Shown here piece after piece: positions 35,986 through 45,099 of a stretch of DNA of 64,000 bases. The notes under the pieces are model-generated. The model was not told where the DNA came from, ran no database searches, and saw only the letters and a list, made by a program, of their open reading frames with translations. Origin of the DNA: Nocardia lijiangensis NBRC 108240 (GTDB lineage: Bacteria > Actinomycetota > Actinomycetes > Mycobacteriales > Mycobacteriaceae). The stretch lies in contig NZ_BDBP01000033.1 in NCBI RefSeq assembly GCF_001613045.1, positions 31,314 through 95,313 of the forward strand, read 5' to 3'. A program made the translations under genes and the position numbers. Every line of letters starts with the position of its first letter. Position 1 is the stretch's first letter.

Positions 35986-38714
35986 CGGTTCACCACCATC
36001 GGCCGGGCGGCGCTCGCCTGCGCGGCGCGCCAGCGGTCGACGCGTTCGGCGGCGGTGACCGGACGCGACCAGGTCTCGAGCAGGAACCGGGCCTTGCCCA
36101 CCCGCCGGATGCGCTTGGGACGGTCGTTCTGCGGGAACCAGTTCCCGTCGACCTCGTAGTCGGTCTCGTAGGTGTCCTCGGCGAGGCGAGCCGGACCGAT
36201 GTCGAGATCCTTTTCGGTGAGCGCGAATCCGCTCGGATGTTTCTCGAAGGCCGGGGCGCCGAGTTGCCGGTCCTCGGTCATGGCGAAGAACTCGCCGGGG
36301 ACGAACAGGTTGTCCTTCGGCCTGCCCAGGTCCGCCGGATTGTTCGGCTCGAGCTCCACCTCGGCGAACTTCCATTCCTGCTCCGGAACGGAGACCCGGT
36401 GGAACCGCGCGATCTTCCGCTGCAGCGGAACGACGGTCTGATCGACCACGAGGGTCGAATCCGGTTGCGCCACTGCGCCATCGGCGAGTGCCTTGGCCGC
36501 GTCGTCGGTGAATTTCACCCCTGCCCGCTGCGCCGTGCGCTCGATCGCCCACGTCTCGCGCCGGGCGATGACGGTGCGCAATTCGGCGAGGATGTCGGCG
36601 GGCCGCGGCGTGACCGCGGGCTTGTCGCCCCAGCGGACATCGAAGTCCAGCGACACGTCCCAGAAGAGCACGGAAATGCTTCCGGTGCCGAAGGCATGCC
36701 ATTCGCCGGGGCCTTCCAGCGTGAAATCGAGCCCGATACTGGCCAAGCGGCGGCCGAACGCCAGCACCGCCACTCCGGCGTACACGTGCACGGAGAAGAA
36801 CAGCACCGGATCCCACACCAGCAGCGCATCCAACCCCAGATTGCCCTCGACCCCGCAGCCCGCGATGGTGGCATCGAGTTGCAGTTTGGCCCCGAACTGC
36901 AGGGAATTCGAGGTCAACGCCAGGTACGCCTCGGCACGCAACCGCAGGATCCCGCCGCCCAGATTCATCCCGAGCCGCTGGAGTTCCGGCACACCCGCCG
37001 GGCGCGGGTAGCGCGGATGGAAACCGCCCGCGGACAGCACGAGCAGCGGATCGCCGCCGCCGCGGAACAGCACGTAGATCTGGCCGGTGAGCGGAAGGCC
37101 CACGATCCAGGAGCCGTTCAAGGAGACCAGGAACTCCACCAGCGGGACGCCGGGATCGATCCGTCCGAACACGCTGGCCTGCAACAGGATCAACGGCACA
37201 GCCGGATCCGGCACGGCGACCACGACGCGCCCGAGCAGGACGACTCGTGCGGGCTCGGGGAGATCGAGCACGACCGCGACGGCGAGCGTGACGATCCGTC
37301 CGCCCCAGTTGATCCGGACCATCGGGCCGACGACGAACCTGCCGCGCGCCACCGGGAAGCACGAGTCCAGCGATCGGGTGATCTCGTCGGCTCGCGCGAC
37401 GACATCGTTGCCGGGGAACAGGATTCGATCGGCGTTGCCCTCGCCGACCAGACCGCGCAGCCGTTCGACGTCGACGCGCCGGTTGACGCCGACGATGCCG
37501 CCGACCGCGTCGAGCGCGAAACCGAACCCGAGCTGGACGCCGGGATACGGCAGCTGCACGCCGAGGAGCACCAGGAAGGACAGCGGCTCGAGGTTCAGCA
37601 CCCCGACGGCCTGCACACCGACGACGCCGAGATCGATGTCGAGCACGCCGCGGTAGCCGCTGCCGTCCCTGAGGAGCGCACCGCCGCCGGAAACCGGTGC
37701 GAGCGCGAGAGATACGCCGATGTCCGAGGGCATCTCGGCGTCGAGTTGCGGGCGCACGCCGATACCGCCGACGCCGATGTCGATCGGAATCGACAGTCCC
37801 ATGCCGCCGAGCAGCAGGGCCAGCGGCAAGCCCGGCGGTTGGGCGAACGCGGTGAGTCCGGGCTGGAGGGCGAGCTTGCCGTCCACCATCCCGAGCCCGA
37901 CCGTGCAGCCGCGCGTCGACACTCCGGGCAGGTTCAGCCGCAGCGGAAGGTTCACCTGAATGCCGCTGTCCGCGAACCGGATTCCGTTCGACCGATCGGC
38001 GTGCACGGTCAGCGGCGCGCTCGTCGGCCCCACCGACGCACCCTTCGGCGCGCCGAGCAGTGCGGCGATCGCCTGCGGCAACACGGCGGCGCGGAACTCG
38101 TGCAGGGCGACCTCGACGGCGAACGGGCTGCCGGGGCTCACCCGAAGCCGGGTCTCGAGGCGCGAGGTCGAAGCGCCGGGGCCGTCGGCGGCTCCCAGCG
38201 TCAGTCGCTGTTTACGGAACACGCTGAGCGAGGCCGTGCCCGCCGCCGCGGGCGGTGCCGGGTCACCTTTGGTGAGCGTGGCGCTCCAGACGGACTGCGC
38301 GGCGACGGTGACGGTCGCGTCCCATTCCGGGGTGGAGGTCAGCGACACGGTGGCATTCGTCCCGGCCGTCACGACCACGTCGACGGCCGGGCCCGGCGAG
38401 AACGCGAGCACCGCGCGCCCGCCCGCGGCGGTCAGCACCAGCGCGAGCCCGTGCGGCGCGCCCGGCGCCCGCCGCCACCCGTGCACGCGAAGTTCCGGCG
38501 GGAGGACAGGGACGATCGTGTGCAGGAGGTCCAACAGCGCGCCACCCTGCGGAAGACCGGGCAGGGGATCGAGCAGCCTGCCCTGTAGGACGGGCTCGGT
38601 CTCGCCCGCGAGCGGCTGAAGGGGGTTCAGCGTCGGAGCCAAAGGGGCAAGTTCGTCTTCGACGAGCCGCCACAGCATCGGCGAGACGGCATCGAGCAGT
38701 TCGCGAGGGTTCAT
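35982..38714 (-). CDS. DUF6603-like protein, 910 aa, first gene of the LysM operon
   Basis: The central part (about 290-690) has the pattern I associate with DUF6603: VQLGFGFALDAVGGIVGVNR, then RVDVERLRGLVGEGNADRIL, then GRFVVGPMVRINWGGRIVTL and LPEPARVVLLGRVVVAVPDP, a long run of amphipathic beta strands. The N-terminal 280 residues are a separate beta-rich region; the C-terminal 200 are helical and charged. No signal peptide. The ATG is preceded by GGAGGAGG. A palindromic element 54 bp upstream is shared with the facing subtilase operon. Function of DUF6603 is unknown. Confidence 0.8.
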   Translation of the reverse strand: MNPRELLDAVSPMLWRLVEDELAPLAPTLNPLQPLAGETEPVLQGRLLDPLPGLPQGGALLDLLHTIVPVLPPELRVHGWRRAPGAPHGLALVLTAAGGRAVLAFSPGPAVDVVVTAGTNATVSLTSTPEWDATVTVAAQSVWSATLTKGDPAPPAAAGTASLSVFRKQRLTLGAADGPGASTSRLETRLRVSPGSPFAVEVALHEFRAAVLPQAIAALLGAPKGASVGPTSAPLTVHADRSNGIRFADSGIQVNLPLRLNLPGVSTRGCTVGLGMVDGKLALQPGLTAFAQPPGLPLALLLGGMGLSIPIDIGVGGIGVRPQLDAEMPSDIGVSLALAPVSGGGALLRDGSGYRGVLDIDLGVVGVQAVGVLNLEPLSFLVLLGVQLPYPGVQLGFGFALDAVGGIVGVNRRVDVERLRGLVGEGNADRILFPGNDVVARADEITRSLDSCFPVARGRFVVGPMVRINWGGRIVTLAVAVVLDLPEPARVVLLGRVVVAVPDPAVPLILLQASVFGRIDPGVPLVEFLVSLNGSWIVGLPLTGQIYVLFRGGGDPLLVLSAGGFHPRYPRPAGVPELQRLGMNLGGGILRLRAEAYLALTSNSLQFGAKLQLDATIAGCGVEGNLGLDALLVWDPVLFFSVHVYAGVAVLAFGRRLASIGLDFTLEGPGEWHAFGTGSISVLFWDVSLDFDVRWGDKPAVTPRPADILAELRTVIARRETWAIERTAQRAGVKFTDDAAKALADGAVAQPDSTLVVDQTVVPLQRKIARFHRVSVPEQEWKFAEVELEPNNPADLGRPKDNLFVPGEFFAMTEDRQLGAPAFEKHPSGFALTEKDLDIGPARLAEDTYETDYEVDGNWFPQNDRPKRIRRVGKARFLLETWSRPVTAAERVDRWRAAQASAARPMVVNR

Positions 38715-38767
38715 GGCCCCTCCTCCCGTTCATCGGCGACACCGACGTTAGGGAGGGCCGCGAGTGC

Positions 38768-38787
38768 GGTCACGAGTAGTGAACTAC
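38768..38787 (-). promoter_or_regulatory. Shared 20-bp element upstream of the DUF6603/LysM operon
   Basis: On the minus strand it reads GTAGTTCACTACTCGTGACC, matching GTAGnnCACTACTCnnGACC of the subtilase operon. Here it is part of a perfect palindrome, GAGTAGT-GA-ACTACTC (38774-38789). It lies 53 bp before the start codon. A LuxR/NarL-type activator or a TetR dimer would fit such symmetry (inference). Confidence 0.65.
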
Positions 38788-38861
38788 TCAGCCCGCCGCC
38801 ATCCGGCCGAGCTGCTCCCATTCCCGGGGCGGCTCGCTACGTGCCCGGTCGAGCGCACCCG

Positions 38862-39500
38862 TCAGAGCTGCGGCAGCGTGGGCAGTTCGGTGGAGGCGAG
38901 CTTCTGCGCCGCGCGCTTGTTCATGCCGAACATGCGCAGCATGCGGAAGGCCATCTCGTCCGAGAGAGCGTCGGCGTCGGCGTCCGGCTGGGCGTCCAGC
39001 AGTTGCAGCAGGCCGAGCATCGACCCACCCGCGGCCATCACGGCCAGGTCGGGGTCCATCGGCTCGAAGCGGCCCGCCTCCTGAGCCGCGACGATGTCGC
39101 GGCGGGCGCGCGGCGCGAGACCCTCGTCTCGCAGCATGATCGACATGCCGGAGTTCAGCACGACCCGGATGATCTCGGGGACCTGCCGCTGCAACCGTCC
39201 GGTCATGCGGAAGCTGACGGTGAACACCTCGGCCGGATCGTCGTACAGCGCCACGATCGCGTCGCGCATCTCGCTGTAGACCTGCAGCGCCGAGCGGACC
39301 GCCTCGTCGAACAGCTGCTCCTTGGACTCGAAATGGTTGTAAAAGGAGCCGAATCCGACATCGGCGGCGTCGGTGATCTCCTGGATGCTGACCGCGGAAC
39401 GACCCTCCGAGAGGAACTTGCGCGCCGCGCCGAGCAGTGCGTTGCGGGTGCGCTCACGGCGCCGGTCGACGCGGTTGCGCACTACGGGTTCGGTGGTCAT
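38862..39500 (-). CDS. TetR family regulator of the meta-cleavage operon
   Basis: 212 residues. HTH VSIQEITDAADVGFGSFYNH followed by FESKEQLFDEAV. The C-terminal ligand domain is helical with an Asp-rich stretch (QPDADADALSDEM). Divergent from the six-gene aromatic pathway operon across 215 bp that contain matched palindromes, so it is probably the pathway repressor, released by a ring-cleavage intermediate. This differs from the IclR-type MhpR of E. coli. ATG 39500 with an AGAAGGG site is preferred over 39515. Confidence 0.9.
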   Translation of the reverse strand: MTTEPVVRNRVDRRRERTRNALLGAARKFLSEGRSAVSIQEITDAADVGFGSFYNHFESKEQLFDEAVRSALQVYSEMRDAIVALYDDPAEVFTVSFRMTGRLQRQVPEIIRVVLNSGMSIMLRDEGLAPRARRDIVAAQEAGRFEPMDPDLAVMAAGGSMLGLLQLLDAQPDADADALSDEMAFRMLRMFGMNKRAAQKLASTELPTLPQL

Positions 39501-39638
39501 CGGCCCTTCTCCCACTCGGAATCGACATGAGAATCGTATCTGAGGAAACGATCAGCGACGATTCCGCATCGCGCCGCCTCATCCCGCGTCGCACCCCACC
39601 TGGCTCCCAATCTCCGACATTGAGGCCGCCATCTTTTC

Positions 39639-39652
39639 TGATGTTCTCATCA
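39639..39652. promoter_or_regulatory. Upstream copy of TGATG-n4-CATCA operator
   Basis: TGATGTTCTCATCA has 5-bp arms that pair. A second copy of similar form lies 44 bp downstream on the -10 region (39683-39696), so the two copies are about four helical turns apart, as expected for cooperative binding. Confidence 0.55.
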
Positions 39653-39659
39653 TTTTCTC

Positions 39660-39688
39660 TTGACAAACAGTTTCCTCGTAACTGATGA
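39660..39688 (+). promoter_or_regulatory. Sigma-70-type promoter of the meta-cleavage operon
   Basis: -35 TTGACA at 39660-39665 is consensus; a 17-bp spacer leads to TGATGA at 39683-39688 as a weak -10. The weak -10 overlaps an operator palindrome. The spacer also holds GTTTCCTC (39670-39677), the exact inverse of GAGGAAAC at 39542-39549 near the tetR start. Confidence 0.65.
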
Positions 39689-39696
39689 TTTCATCA
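39683..39696. promoter_or_regulatory. Downstream TGATGA-TT-TCATCA operator over the -10
   Basis: Perfect 6-bp arms with a two-base centre. It overlaps the -10 hexamer and would block RNA polymerase when occupied by the divergent TetR. Confidence 0.6.
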
Positions 39697-39715
39697 TCTA
39701 ACTGTGGAGGTAGCT

Positions 39716-40576
39716 GTGACAAGCATCGACAAGGGGGTCGGCGCCGAGCGGACGGTTCGGGTCGGCGACCGCGAAATCTTCCTCGCCGAGTTCGGTGCGG
39801 GCCCGGCCGTGGTGCTGCTGCACGGCGGCGGCCCCGGTGCGTCCGGGCTCTCGAACTACTCGCGCAATATCGAGGCACTGGCGCGTCGCTTCCGGGTCAT
39901 CGTCCCGGACATGCCCGGATACGGACGGTCGACCAAGCGGGTCGACCAGTCCGATCCGTTCGGCGATCTCGCGTCCTCGGTCGGCGGCTTGCTCGACGCG
40001 CTGGACCTGCCGAGCGCGCACCTGGTCGGCAACTCCTACGGCGGCGCCGCCGCGCTGCGATTGGCCATGGACCGGCCCGAGAAGGTCGGCAGGCTGATCC
40101 TGATGGGCCCCGGCGGCGTCGGCACCACCCGGGCACTGCCGACGAAGGGCTTGCAGTCCCTGTTTGCCTACTACGGCGGCGACGGCCCGAGCCGGGAGAA
40201 GCTGGCCACCTTCGTGCGCGAGCACCTGGTCTACGACGCCAGCGCGATCACCGAGGAGCTGATCGACGAGCGGTACCGGGACAGCCTGGATCCCGAGGTC
40301 ATCGCGAATCCCCCGTTGCGCAGGCCGTCGGGGCTGCGCACGGTGTGGCGGATGGACTTCACCCGGGATGCCCGGCTCAACACCGTGCACCACCCGACGC
40401 TGGTGATCTGGGGCGCCGAAGACCAGGTCAACCGGCCCGAGGGCGGGCGCATGCTCGCCGACCGCATGCCCAACTGCGACCTGTTCCTGGCCGCACGGAC
40501 CGGCCACTGGGTGCAGTGGGAGCGCGCTGACCTGTTCAACGGACTGGCGACCACGTTCCTGGAGGCGAGGCCATGA
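39716..40576 (+). CDS. Meta-cleavage product hydrolase (MhpC/BphD/HsaD type)
   Basis: 286 residues of the alpha/beta hydrolase fold: VVLLHGGGPGASGLSNYSRN (oxyanion), the nucleophile in HLVGNSYGGAAALRLAMDRP, acid Asp in VIWGAEDQVNRPEGG, and His in TGHWVQWE. It breaks the C-C bond of the ring-opened product to give 2-hydroxypenta-2,4-dienoate and an acid. GGAGG lies 5 bp before GTG 39716; GTG 39704 is less likely because the site overlaps it. First of six coupled pathway genes. Confidence 0.93.
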   Translation: MTSIDKGVGAERTVRVGDREIFLAEFGAGPAVVLLHGGGPGASGLSNYSRNIEALARRFRVIVPDMPGYGRSTKRVDQSDPFGDLASSVGGLLDALDLPSAHLVGNSYGGAAALRLAMDRPEKVGRLILMGPGGVGTTRALPTKGLQSLFAYYGGDGPSREKLATFVREHLVYDASAITEELIDERYRDSLDPEVIANPPLRRPSGLRTVWRMDFTRDARLNTVHHPTLVIWGAEDQVNRPEGGRMLADRMPNCDLFLAARTGHWVQWERADLFNGLATTFLEARP

Positions 40577-41601
40577 CCGACTTCCTGCGCCCGAACACCG
40601 ACGGCTCGGTGTTCGGCGCGGTGCACCTGGGCTACGTCGTGGTCCAGTCACGGCGGCTGACCGACTGGGATCGCTTCGGCGCCTTGGCGATCGGCATGCA
40701 CGTCGACCGGCTCGACGCCGACACCATGCGCTTCCGGCTCGACGACCGGTCCTGCCGCTTCCTGATCGAGCGCGGCCCTGCCGAAGACGTGCTGGCCTTG
40801 GGCTGGCAGGTCGACGATCACGAGACGTTCGACCGGATCGTCGCCCGGATCGCCGACCGCGGGGTCCCCCTCGCGGAAGGCACGCCCGAACAGGCGGCCC
40901 TGCGCGGCGTGGAGCGGCTCTGGCGCTTCCCGGGCCCGAAAGGCATTGCCACCGAGATCTTCACGACGGCGGTGACCACGGCGGAGCCGCTGCGGATGCT
41001 GAGCTCCGGTTGGGTCACCGGCGAGGCGGGCATGGGTCATGTCGCGATCGTGTCCAGGGAGCCGGAGGCGATGTGCGGCTACTACCGCACGGTCTTCGAT
41101 TCGCGCCTGTCGGATTTCATCGACGAGAACGTCTCGGGACTGAGGATGAAGATCCGCTTCCTGCGGGTCAACGAGCGTCACCATTCGATCGCGATCGCCA
41201 ACATTCGCGGCGTGAAGATCGACCCGATCCGAACGCGGGTGCAGCACATCAACATTCAGTCCGCGACCTTGGACGACATGCTCGCCTCCTTCCAGCGCGT
41301 CACCGACCTCGGGTTCCGTATGGCGTGGTCGGTGGGCCAGCACACCAACGACCGGGAGCTGTCCTACTACTGCGTGACGCCGTCCGGCTTCGAACTCGAA
41401 GTGGGCTGGAATCCGATCGTCATCAAGCCCGAATGCGAGTCGACCTGGGAACCGAGCACCTATCAGGGCATCAGCATCTGGGGCCACGGCACCGTCGGGC
41501 AGACGGTGCTGGACAAGTTCGCCCAGTTCCGCTGCGCCGTCGAGACCGTACGCACACCGGAGATCACCGTGCCGCAACTGTCGGGAGGACTTGCGCGATG
41601 A
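40573..41601 (+). CDS. Type I extradiol dioxygenase (catechol 2,3-dioxygenase type)
   Basis: 342 residues, two VOC modules. The Fe(II) ligands are visible in the second: His in GEAGMGHVAIVSRE, His in TRVQHINIQSA, and Glu in SGFELEVGWNP; Tyr in ELSYYCVTP is also expected. It opens the ring of a 2,3-dihydroxyphenyl compound next to the hydroxyls. E. coli MhpB does the same step with an unrelated type II enzyme. Overlaps both neighbours by 4 bp. Confidence 0.93.
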   Translation: MTDFLRPNTDGSVFGAVHLGYVVVQSRRLTDWDRFGALAIGMHVDRLDADTMRFRLDDRSCRFLIERGPAEDVLALGWQVDDHETFDRIVARIADRGVPLAEGTPEQAALRGVERLWRFPGPKGIATEIFTTAVTTAEPLRMLSSGWVTGEAGMGHVAIVSREPEAMCGYYRTVFDSRLSDFIDENVSGLRMKIRFLRVNERHHSIAIANIRGVKIDPIRTRVQHINIQSATLDDMLASFQRVTDLGFRMAWSVGQHTNDRELSYYCVTPSGFELEVGWNPIVIKPECESTWEPSTYQGISIWGHGTVGQTVLDKFAQFRCAVETVRTPEITVPQLSGGLAR

Positions 41602-43349
41602 GTGCATTCGACTACGACGTCGTAGTCGTCGGACTCGGGCCGACCGGCCTGACCCTGGCCAACCTGCTCGGCCGCCGCGGCGTGCACGTGCTGGTGCTGG
41701 AGCGGGAACCGGAGTACTACGGCCTGGCCCGCGCGGTCTACACCGACGACGAGGGCATGCGGATCTTCCAAACCGCTGGTACGGCAGACGAACTGGCCGC
41801 CGATATGAACCTCGATTCCACGGTCCAGTGGGTGCGCGCCGACGGGTCGCTGCTCGCGCAGTTCAACCAGGTCGAGCGCACCCTCGGCTGGCCGGTGGTG
41901 AACTTCCTCTATCAGCCGTATCTGGAGACCAGCCTGGAACGCGCGCTCGAGCGCTACCCGCACGTCACCGTGCGACGCGGCCGCGAGGTCGTCGACTTCG
42001 ACCAGGACGCCACGGGTGTCGGCGTCGAGCACGCCGAGAGCGCGGGCACCGGCTACGGCAAGAACCAGACCGAGCCCGACCGCAGGACCTCCGAGCGGGT
42101 GCGGGCGCGGTACCTCGTCGGCTGCGACGGCGGCCGCAGCGTGGTGCGCACGCGGCTCGGCATCGACATGACCGGCACCAGCTTCCCGGAGCGGTGGCTG
42201 GTGGTGGATCTGAAGGCCAAGGAGGGCGTGGACGCGTTCCGGCACCTGCCGTATTTCAACTTCGTCTGCGAGCCCGAGCTGCCGATCGTGTCCTGCCCGC
42301 AGCCGGGCGGGCACCACCGTTTCGAGTTCATGCTCCGGGAGACCCAGACCAAGGAGGAGATGGAGGACCCCGGCAACGTCCGGGCGCACATCTCGCGGTT
42401 CGTGAACCCCGACGAGGTCGAGGTCTTGCGCAAACTCGTGTACACGTTCAATGCGGTCGTCGCGGACGACTGGCGCGACGGGCGCATCCTGCTGGCGGGC
42501 GACGCCGCGCACATGACACCCCAATTCATCGGGCAGGGCATGAATTCCGGTGTGCGCGACGCGGACAACCTGTCCTGGAAGCTGACCGCGATCCTGCGCT
42601 ACGGCGCCGACCCGGCGATCCTGGACAGCTACGAAGCCGAGCGCCGCCCGCACGCCAAGGCGATGATCACCATGTCGGTGTGGATGAAAAACCTCGTCTC
42701 CGTGAACAATCCCGTGGCGGCCCGGATCCGCGACATCACGCTCACCACCGCGCTGCGCACGCCGGGGCTGGGCGGCTGGATGCGCGGGGCGAAGATGAAG
42801 CCGGAAGCCCGCTTCCGCCGCGGCGCCTATCTGGGTCTGCCTCGGCGCGGGTTGCGCGGGGTCGAGGGCACCCTCGCGCCGCAACCGCAGGTGCGCACCT
42901 ACGACGGCAGGCACCGCCGCCTCGATGACGTCCTCGGCCTGGGATTCGCGGTGCTCGGCTACGGCGTCGACCCCCGTGCGGCGTGCAGCGCCGAGGACCT
43001 TGCGGTGCTGGACGGTCTCGACTGCCACTTCGTCACGGTCTATCCGCTCGGCGGCCGTCCCCAGGGCAGGCCGGGCGACGGACGCGGCGGCAGCGACCAA
43101 GTGGCCGACATCGAAGACCACACCGGCGAACTGGCGTGCTGGTTCCGCAAGGCCGGAGTCCGCCGCGGCGACGTGATGGTGCTGCGGCCCGATCGATTCG
43201 TCTTCGGAACCGCCCGGCGCGGCGACAGCGCGGCACTGGTCGCGGAATTGGTTCGCCAGCTGCACCTGCGCACCGGAGCGGACCGGACGCCCGAACCCGA
43301 GCTCACCGTGGAGCACGTGACCACCCCCGACTACGAGGAGTCCCGATGA
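41598..43349 (+). CDS. FAD-dependent aromatic hydroxylase (MhpA/3-HPP hydroxylase type)
   Basis: 583 residues. FAD Rossmann motif [20 protein letters not shown] at the start, the DG-type motif [16 protein letters not shown] near 175, and the ribityl motif [20 protein letters not shown] near 297; a thioredoxin-like C-terminal domain ends the chain. It adds the second hydroxyl to a phenolic acid with NADH and O2. A single-component hydroxylase argues against the steroid HsaAB system. Likely substrate class: 3-(3-hydroxyphenyl)propionate or relative. Confidence 0.92.
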   Translation: MSAFDYDVVVVGLGPTGLTLANLLGRRGVHVLVLEREPEYYGLARAVYTDDEGMRIFQTAGTADELAADMNLDSTVQWVRADGSLLAQFNQVERTLGWPVVNFLYQPYLETSLERALERYPHVTVRRGREVVDFDQDATGVGVEHAESAGTGYGKNQTEPDRRTSERVRARYLVGCDGGRSVVRTRLGIDMTGTSFPERWLVVDLKAKEGVDAFRHLPYFNFVCEPELPIVSCPQPGGHHRFEFMLRETQTKEEMEDPGNVRAHISRFVNPDEVEVLRKLVYTFNAVVADDWRDGRILLAGDAAHMTPQFIGQGMNSGVRDADNLSWKLTAILRYGADPAILDSYEAERRPHAKAMITMSVWMKNLVSVNNPVAARIRDITLTTALRTPGLGGWMRGAKMKPEARFRRGAYLGLPRRGLRGVEGTLAPQPQVRTYDGRHRRLDDVLGLGFAVLGYGVDPRAACSAEDLAVLDGLDCHFVTVYPLGGRPQGRPGDGRGGSDQVADIEDHTGELACWFRKAGVRRGDVMVLRPDRFVFGTARRGDSAALVAELVRQLHLRTGADRTPEPELTVEHVTTPDYEESR

Positions 43350-44161
43350 CCTCGACCGTGACCGAAAGCCCCGCGGTCCTGGCCGCCGCCGAACGGCTCG
43401 CCGCGGCCGCGCGCACCGGCGAGCCCGCCGCGCCCGTGCGCGATCTCATCGGCAGCGACGACATGGAGGCGGCGTACGCGGTTCAGCGGCTCGGCGTCCG
43501 GCGGCGCGTCGAATCCGGGGCGCGCGTGGTCGGCCGCAAGATCGGCCTCACCGCGCCCGCCGTGCAGCGACAGCTGGGCGTCGACCAGCCGGACTTCGGA
43601 GTGTTGTTCGCCGACATGGACGTTCGCACTCCGGCGGCCGATCGGCCGCGCCTGCTGCAACCCAAGATCGAGGCGGAACTGGCCTTCGTGCTGGCCGCCG
43701 ATCTCGACGCCGACGAGTTCGACGCCGTCAGCGTGCGCGACGCGGTGGACTACGCGGTCGCCGCGCTGGAGATCGTCGACAGCCGCATCGCGCGGTGGGA
43801 CATCACCTTCGGCGACACCGTCGCCGACAACGCGTCCAGCGGATGGTTCGCGCTCGGCGAGCGGCGGCTGTCTCTTGCCGATTTCGAGCCGCGCGACATC
43901 GACATGAGCATGCGCGTCGACGGCGAGATCGTCTCCACCGGAACCGGTTCCGCGTGTCTGGGCGACCCGTTGAACGCGTTGGCGTGGCTGGCCCGCACCG
44001 CGCGCGCCCTGGGCGATCCGCTGCGCGCGGGCGAGATCGTGCTCTCCGGCGCGCTCGGCCCGATGGCGCCCTTGCGTCCCGGCGCGCACGTCCACTCCGA
44101 AATCCACTTCGGCGCACAGTCTCTCGGCACCGTCGGCTTCACCATGGAGGAAACCGCATGA
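43346..44161 (+). CDS. mhpD: 2-oxopent-4-enoate (2-hydroxypentadienoate) hydratase
   Basis: 271 residues of the FAH-like hydratase family: [20 protein letters not shown], then [30 protein letters not shown] (metal-binding Glu residues) and [14 protein letters not shown]. It hydrates the dienoate made by the C-C hydrolase to 4-hydroxy-2-oxovalerate with a divalent metal. ATGA overlaps at both ends. Confidence 0.93.
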   Translation: MTSTVTESPAVLAAAERLAAAARTGEPAAPVRDLIGSDDMEAAYAVQRLGVRRRVESGARVVGRKIGLTAPAVQRQLGVDQPDFGVLFADMDVRTPAADRPRLLQPKIEAELAFVLAADLDADEFDAVSVRDAVDYAVAALEIVDSRIARWDITFGDTVADNASSGWFALGERRLSLADFEPRDIDMSMRVDGEIVSTGTGSACLGDPLNALAWLARTARALGDPLRAGEIVLSGALGPMAPLRPGAHVHSEIHFGAQSLGTVGFTMEETA

Positions 44162-45099
44162 CCCGCACCAAGGTCGCCGTGATCGGCTCGGGCAATATCG
44201 GCACCGATCTGATGATCAAGGTGCTCCGCCTCTCGGATACCCTCGAGATAGCCGCGATGGTCGGCATCGATCCCGCCTCCGACGGTCTGGCGCGGGCGAC
44301 GCGCCTCGGCGTGCCCACCACCGCCGACGGCGTGCAGGGCCTCATCGCCATGCCCGATTTCGCCGAGATCGACATCGTGTTCGACGCGACCTCGGCGCGC
44401 GCGCATCTCGCCAACACCGAAGCCCTTGCCCCGCATGGAAAACGGCTGATCGACCTCACTCCGGCCGCGATCGGGCCGTTCGTCGTCCCGGCTGTCAACC
44501 TCGACGCGCACCTCGACGCGGGCAACGTCAACATGGTCACCTGCGGTGGGCAGGCGACCATTCCGATCGTCGCCGCCATCTCCCGCGTCGCGCCGATCCC
44601 CTATGCCGAGATCGTCGCGTCGATCGCCTCGAAGTCGGCGGGGCCGGGAACCCGCGCGAACATCGACGAATTCACCGAGACCACCAGCGCGGCGATCGCC
44701 GCGGTCGGCGGCGCCGAACGGGGAAGGGCCATCATCGTGCTCAACCCCGCCGAACCGCCGCTGATCATGCGCGACACGGTGCTCGCGCTCATCGACGATC
44801 CGGAGCGGCGCGCCGAAGACGCGGTGCGGCAATCGATCCGAGCCATGGTCGAGTCCGTCGCGGCCTATGTCCCTGGGTACCGGCTCAAGCAGGACATCCA
44901 GATCACGCCGGTGCCGCAGGACGCCCCGATGCGCACCCTCGTCGGCGACCGGCCGGTGACGCACCAGGTGTCGGTGTTCCTCGAGGTCGAGGGCGCCGCC
45001 CACTATCTCCCCGCTTACGCCGGGAACCTCGACATCATGACCTCCGCGGCGCTGCGCGTCGCCGAACAGATCGCCCGAGCCAGGGAGACAGTGCGATGA
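44158..45099 (+). CDS. mhpF: Acetaldehyde dehydrogenase, acylating
   Basis: 313 residues. NAD-binding [20 protein letters not shown] at the start; the catalytic Cys in [20 protein letters not shown] near residue 128; then [20 protein letters not shown]. It turns the aldehyde channelled from the aldolase into acetyl-CoA with NAD+ and CoA. MhpE and MhpF form one channelled complex in known systems, and their genes overlap by 4 bp here. Confidence 0.95.
   Translation: MTRTKVAVIGSGNIGTDLMIKVLRLSDTLEIAAMVGIDPASDGLARATRLGVPTTADGVQGLIAMPDFAEIDIVFDATSARAHLANTEALAPHGKRLIDLTPAAIGPFVVPAVNLDAHLDAGNVNMVTCGGQATIPIVAAISRVAPIPYAEIVASIASKSAGPGTRANIDEFTETTSAAIAAVGGAERGRAIIVLNPAEPPLIMRDTVLALIDDPERRAEDAVRQSIRAMVESVAAYVPGYRLKQDIQITPVPQDAPMRTLVGDRPVTHQVSVFLEVEGAAHYLPAYAGNLDIMTSAALRVAEQIARARETVR

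Noticed and set aside
30808..36159. A 1783-codon plus-strand open frame opposite the LysM/960-aa genes
   Set aside because: It is an antisense shadow caused by high GC content; it has Arg-rich, low-complexity sequence and no family, while the minus-strand genes have coherent domains and ribosome sites.
22950..38787. Extracellular contractile injection system
   Set aside because: Tail-type LysM repeats suggested it, but there is no sheath, tube, baseplate spike or AAA ATPase gene in the window.
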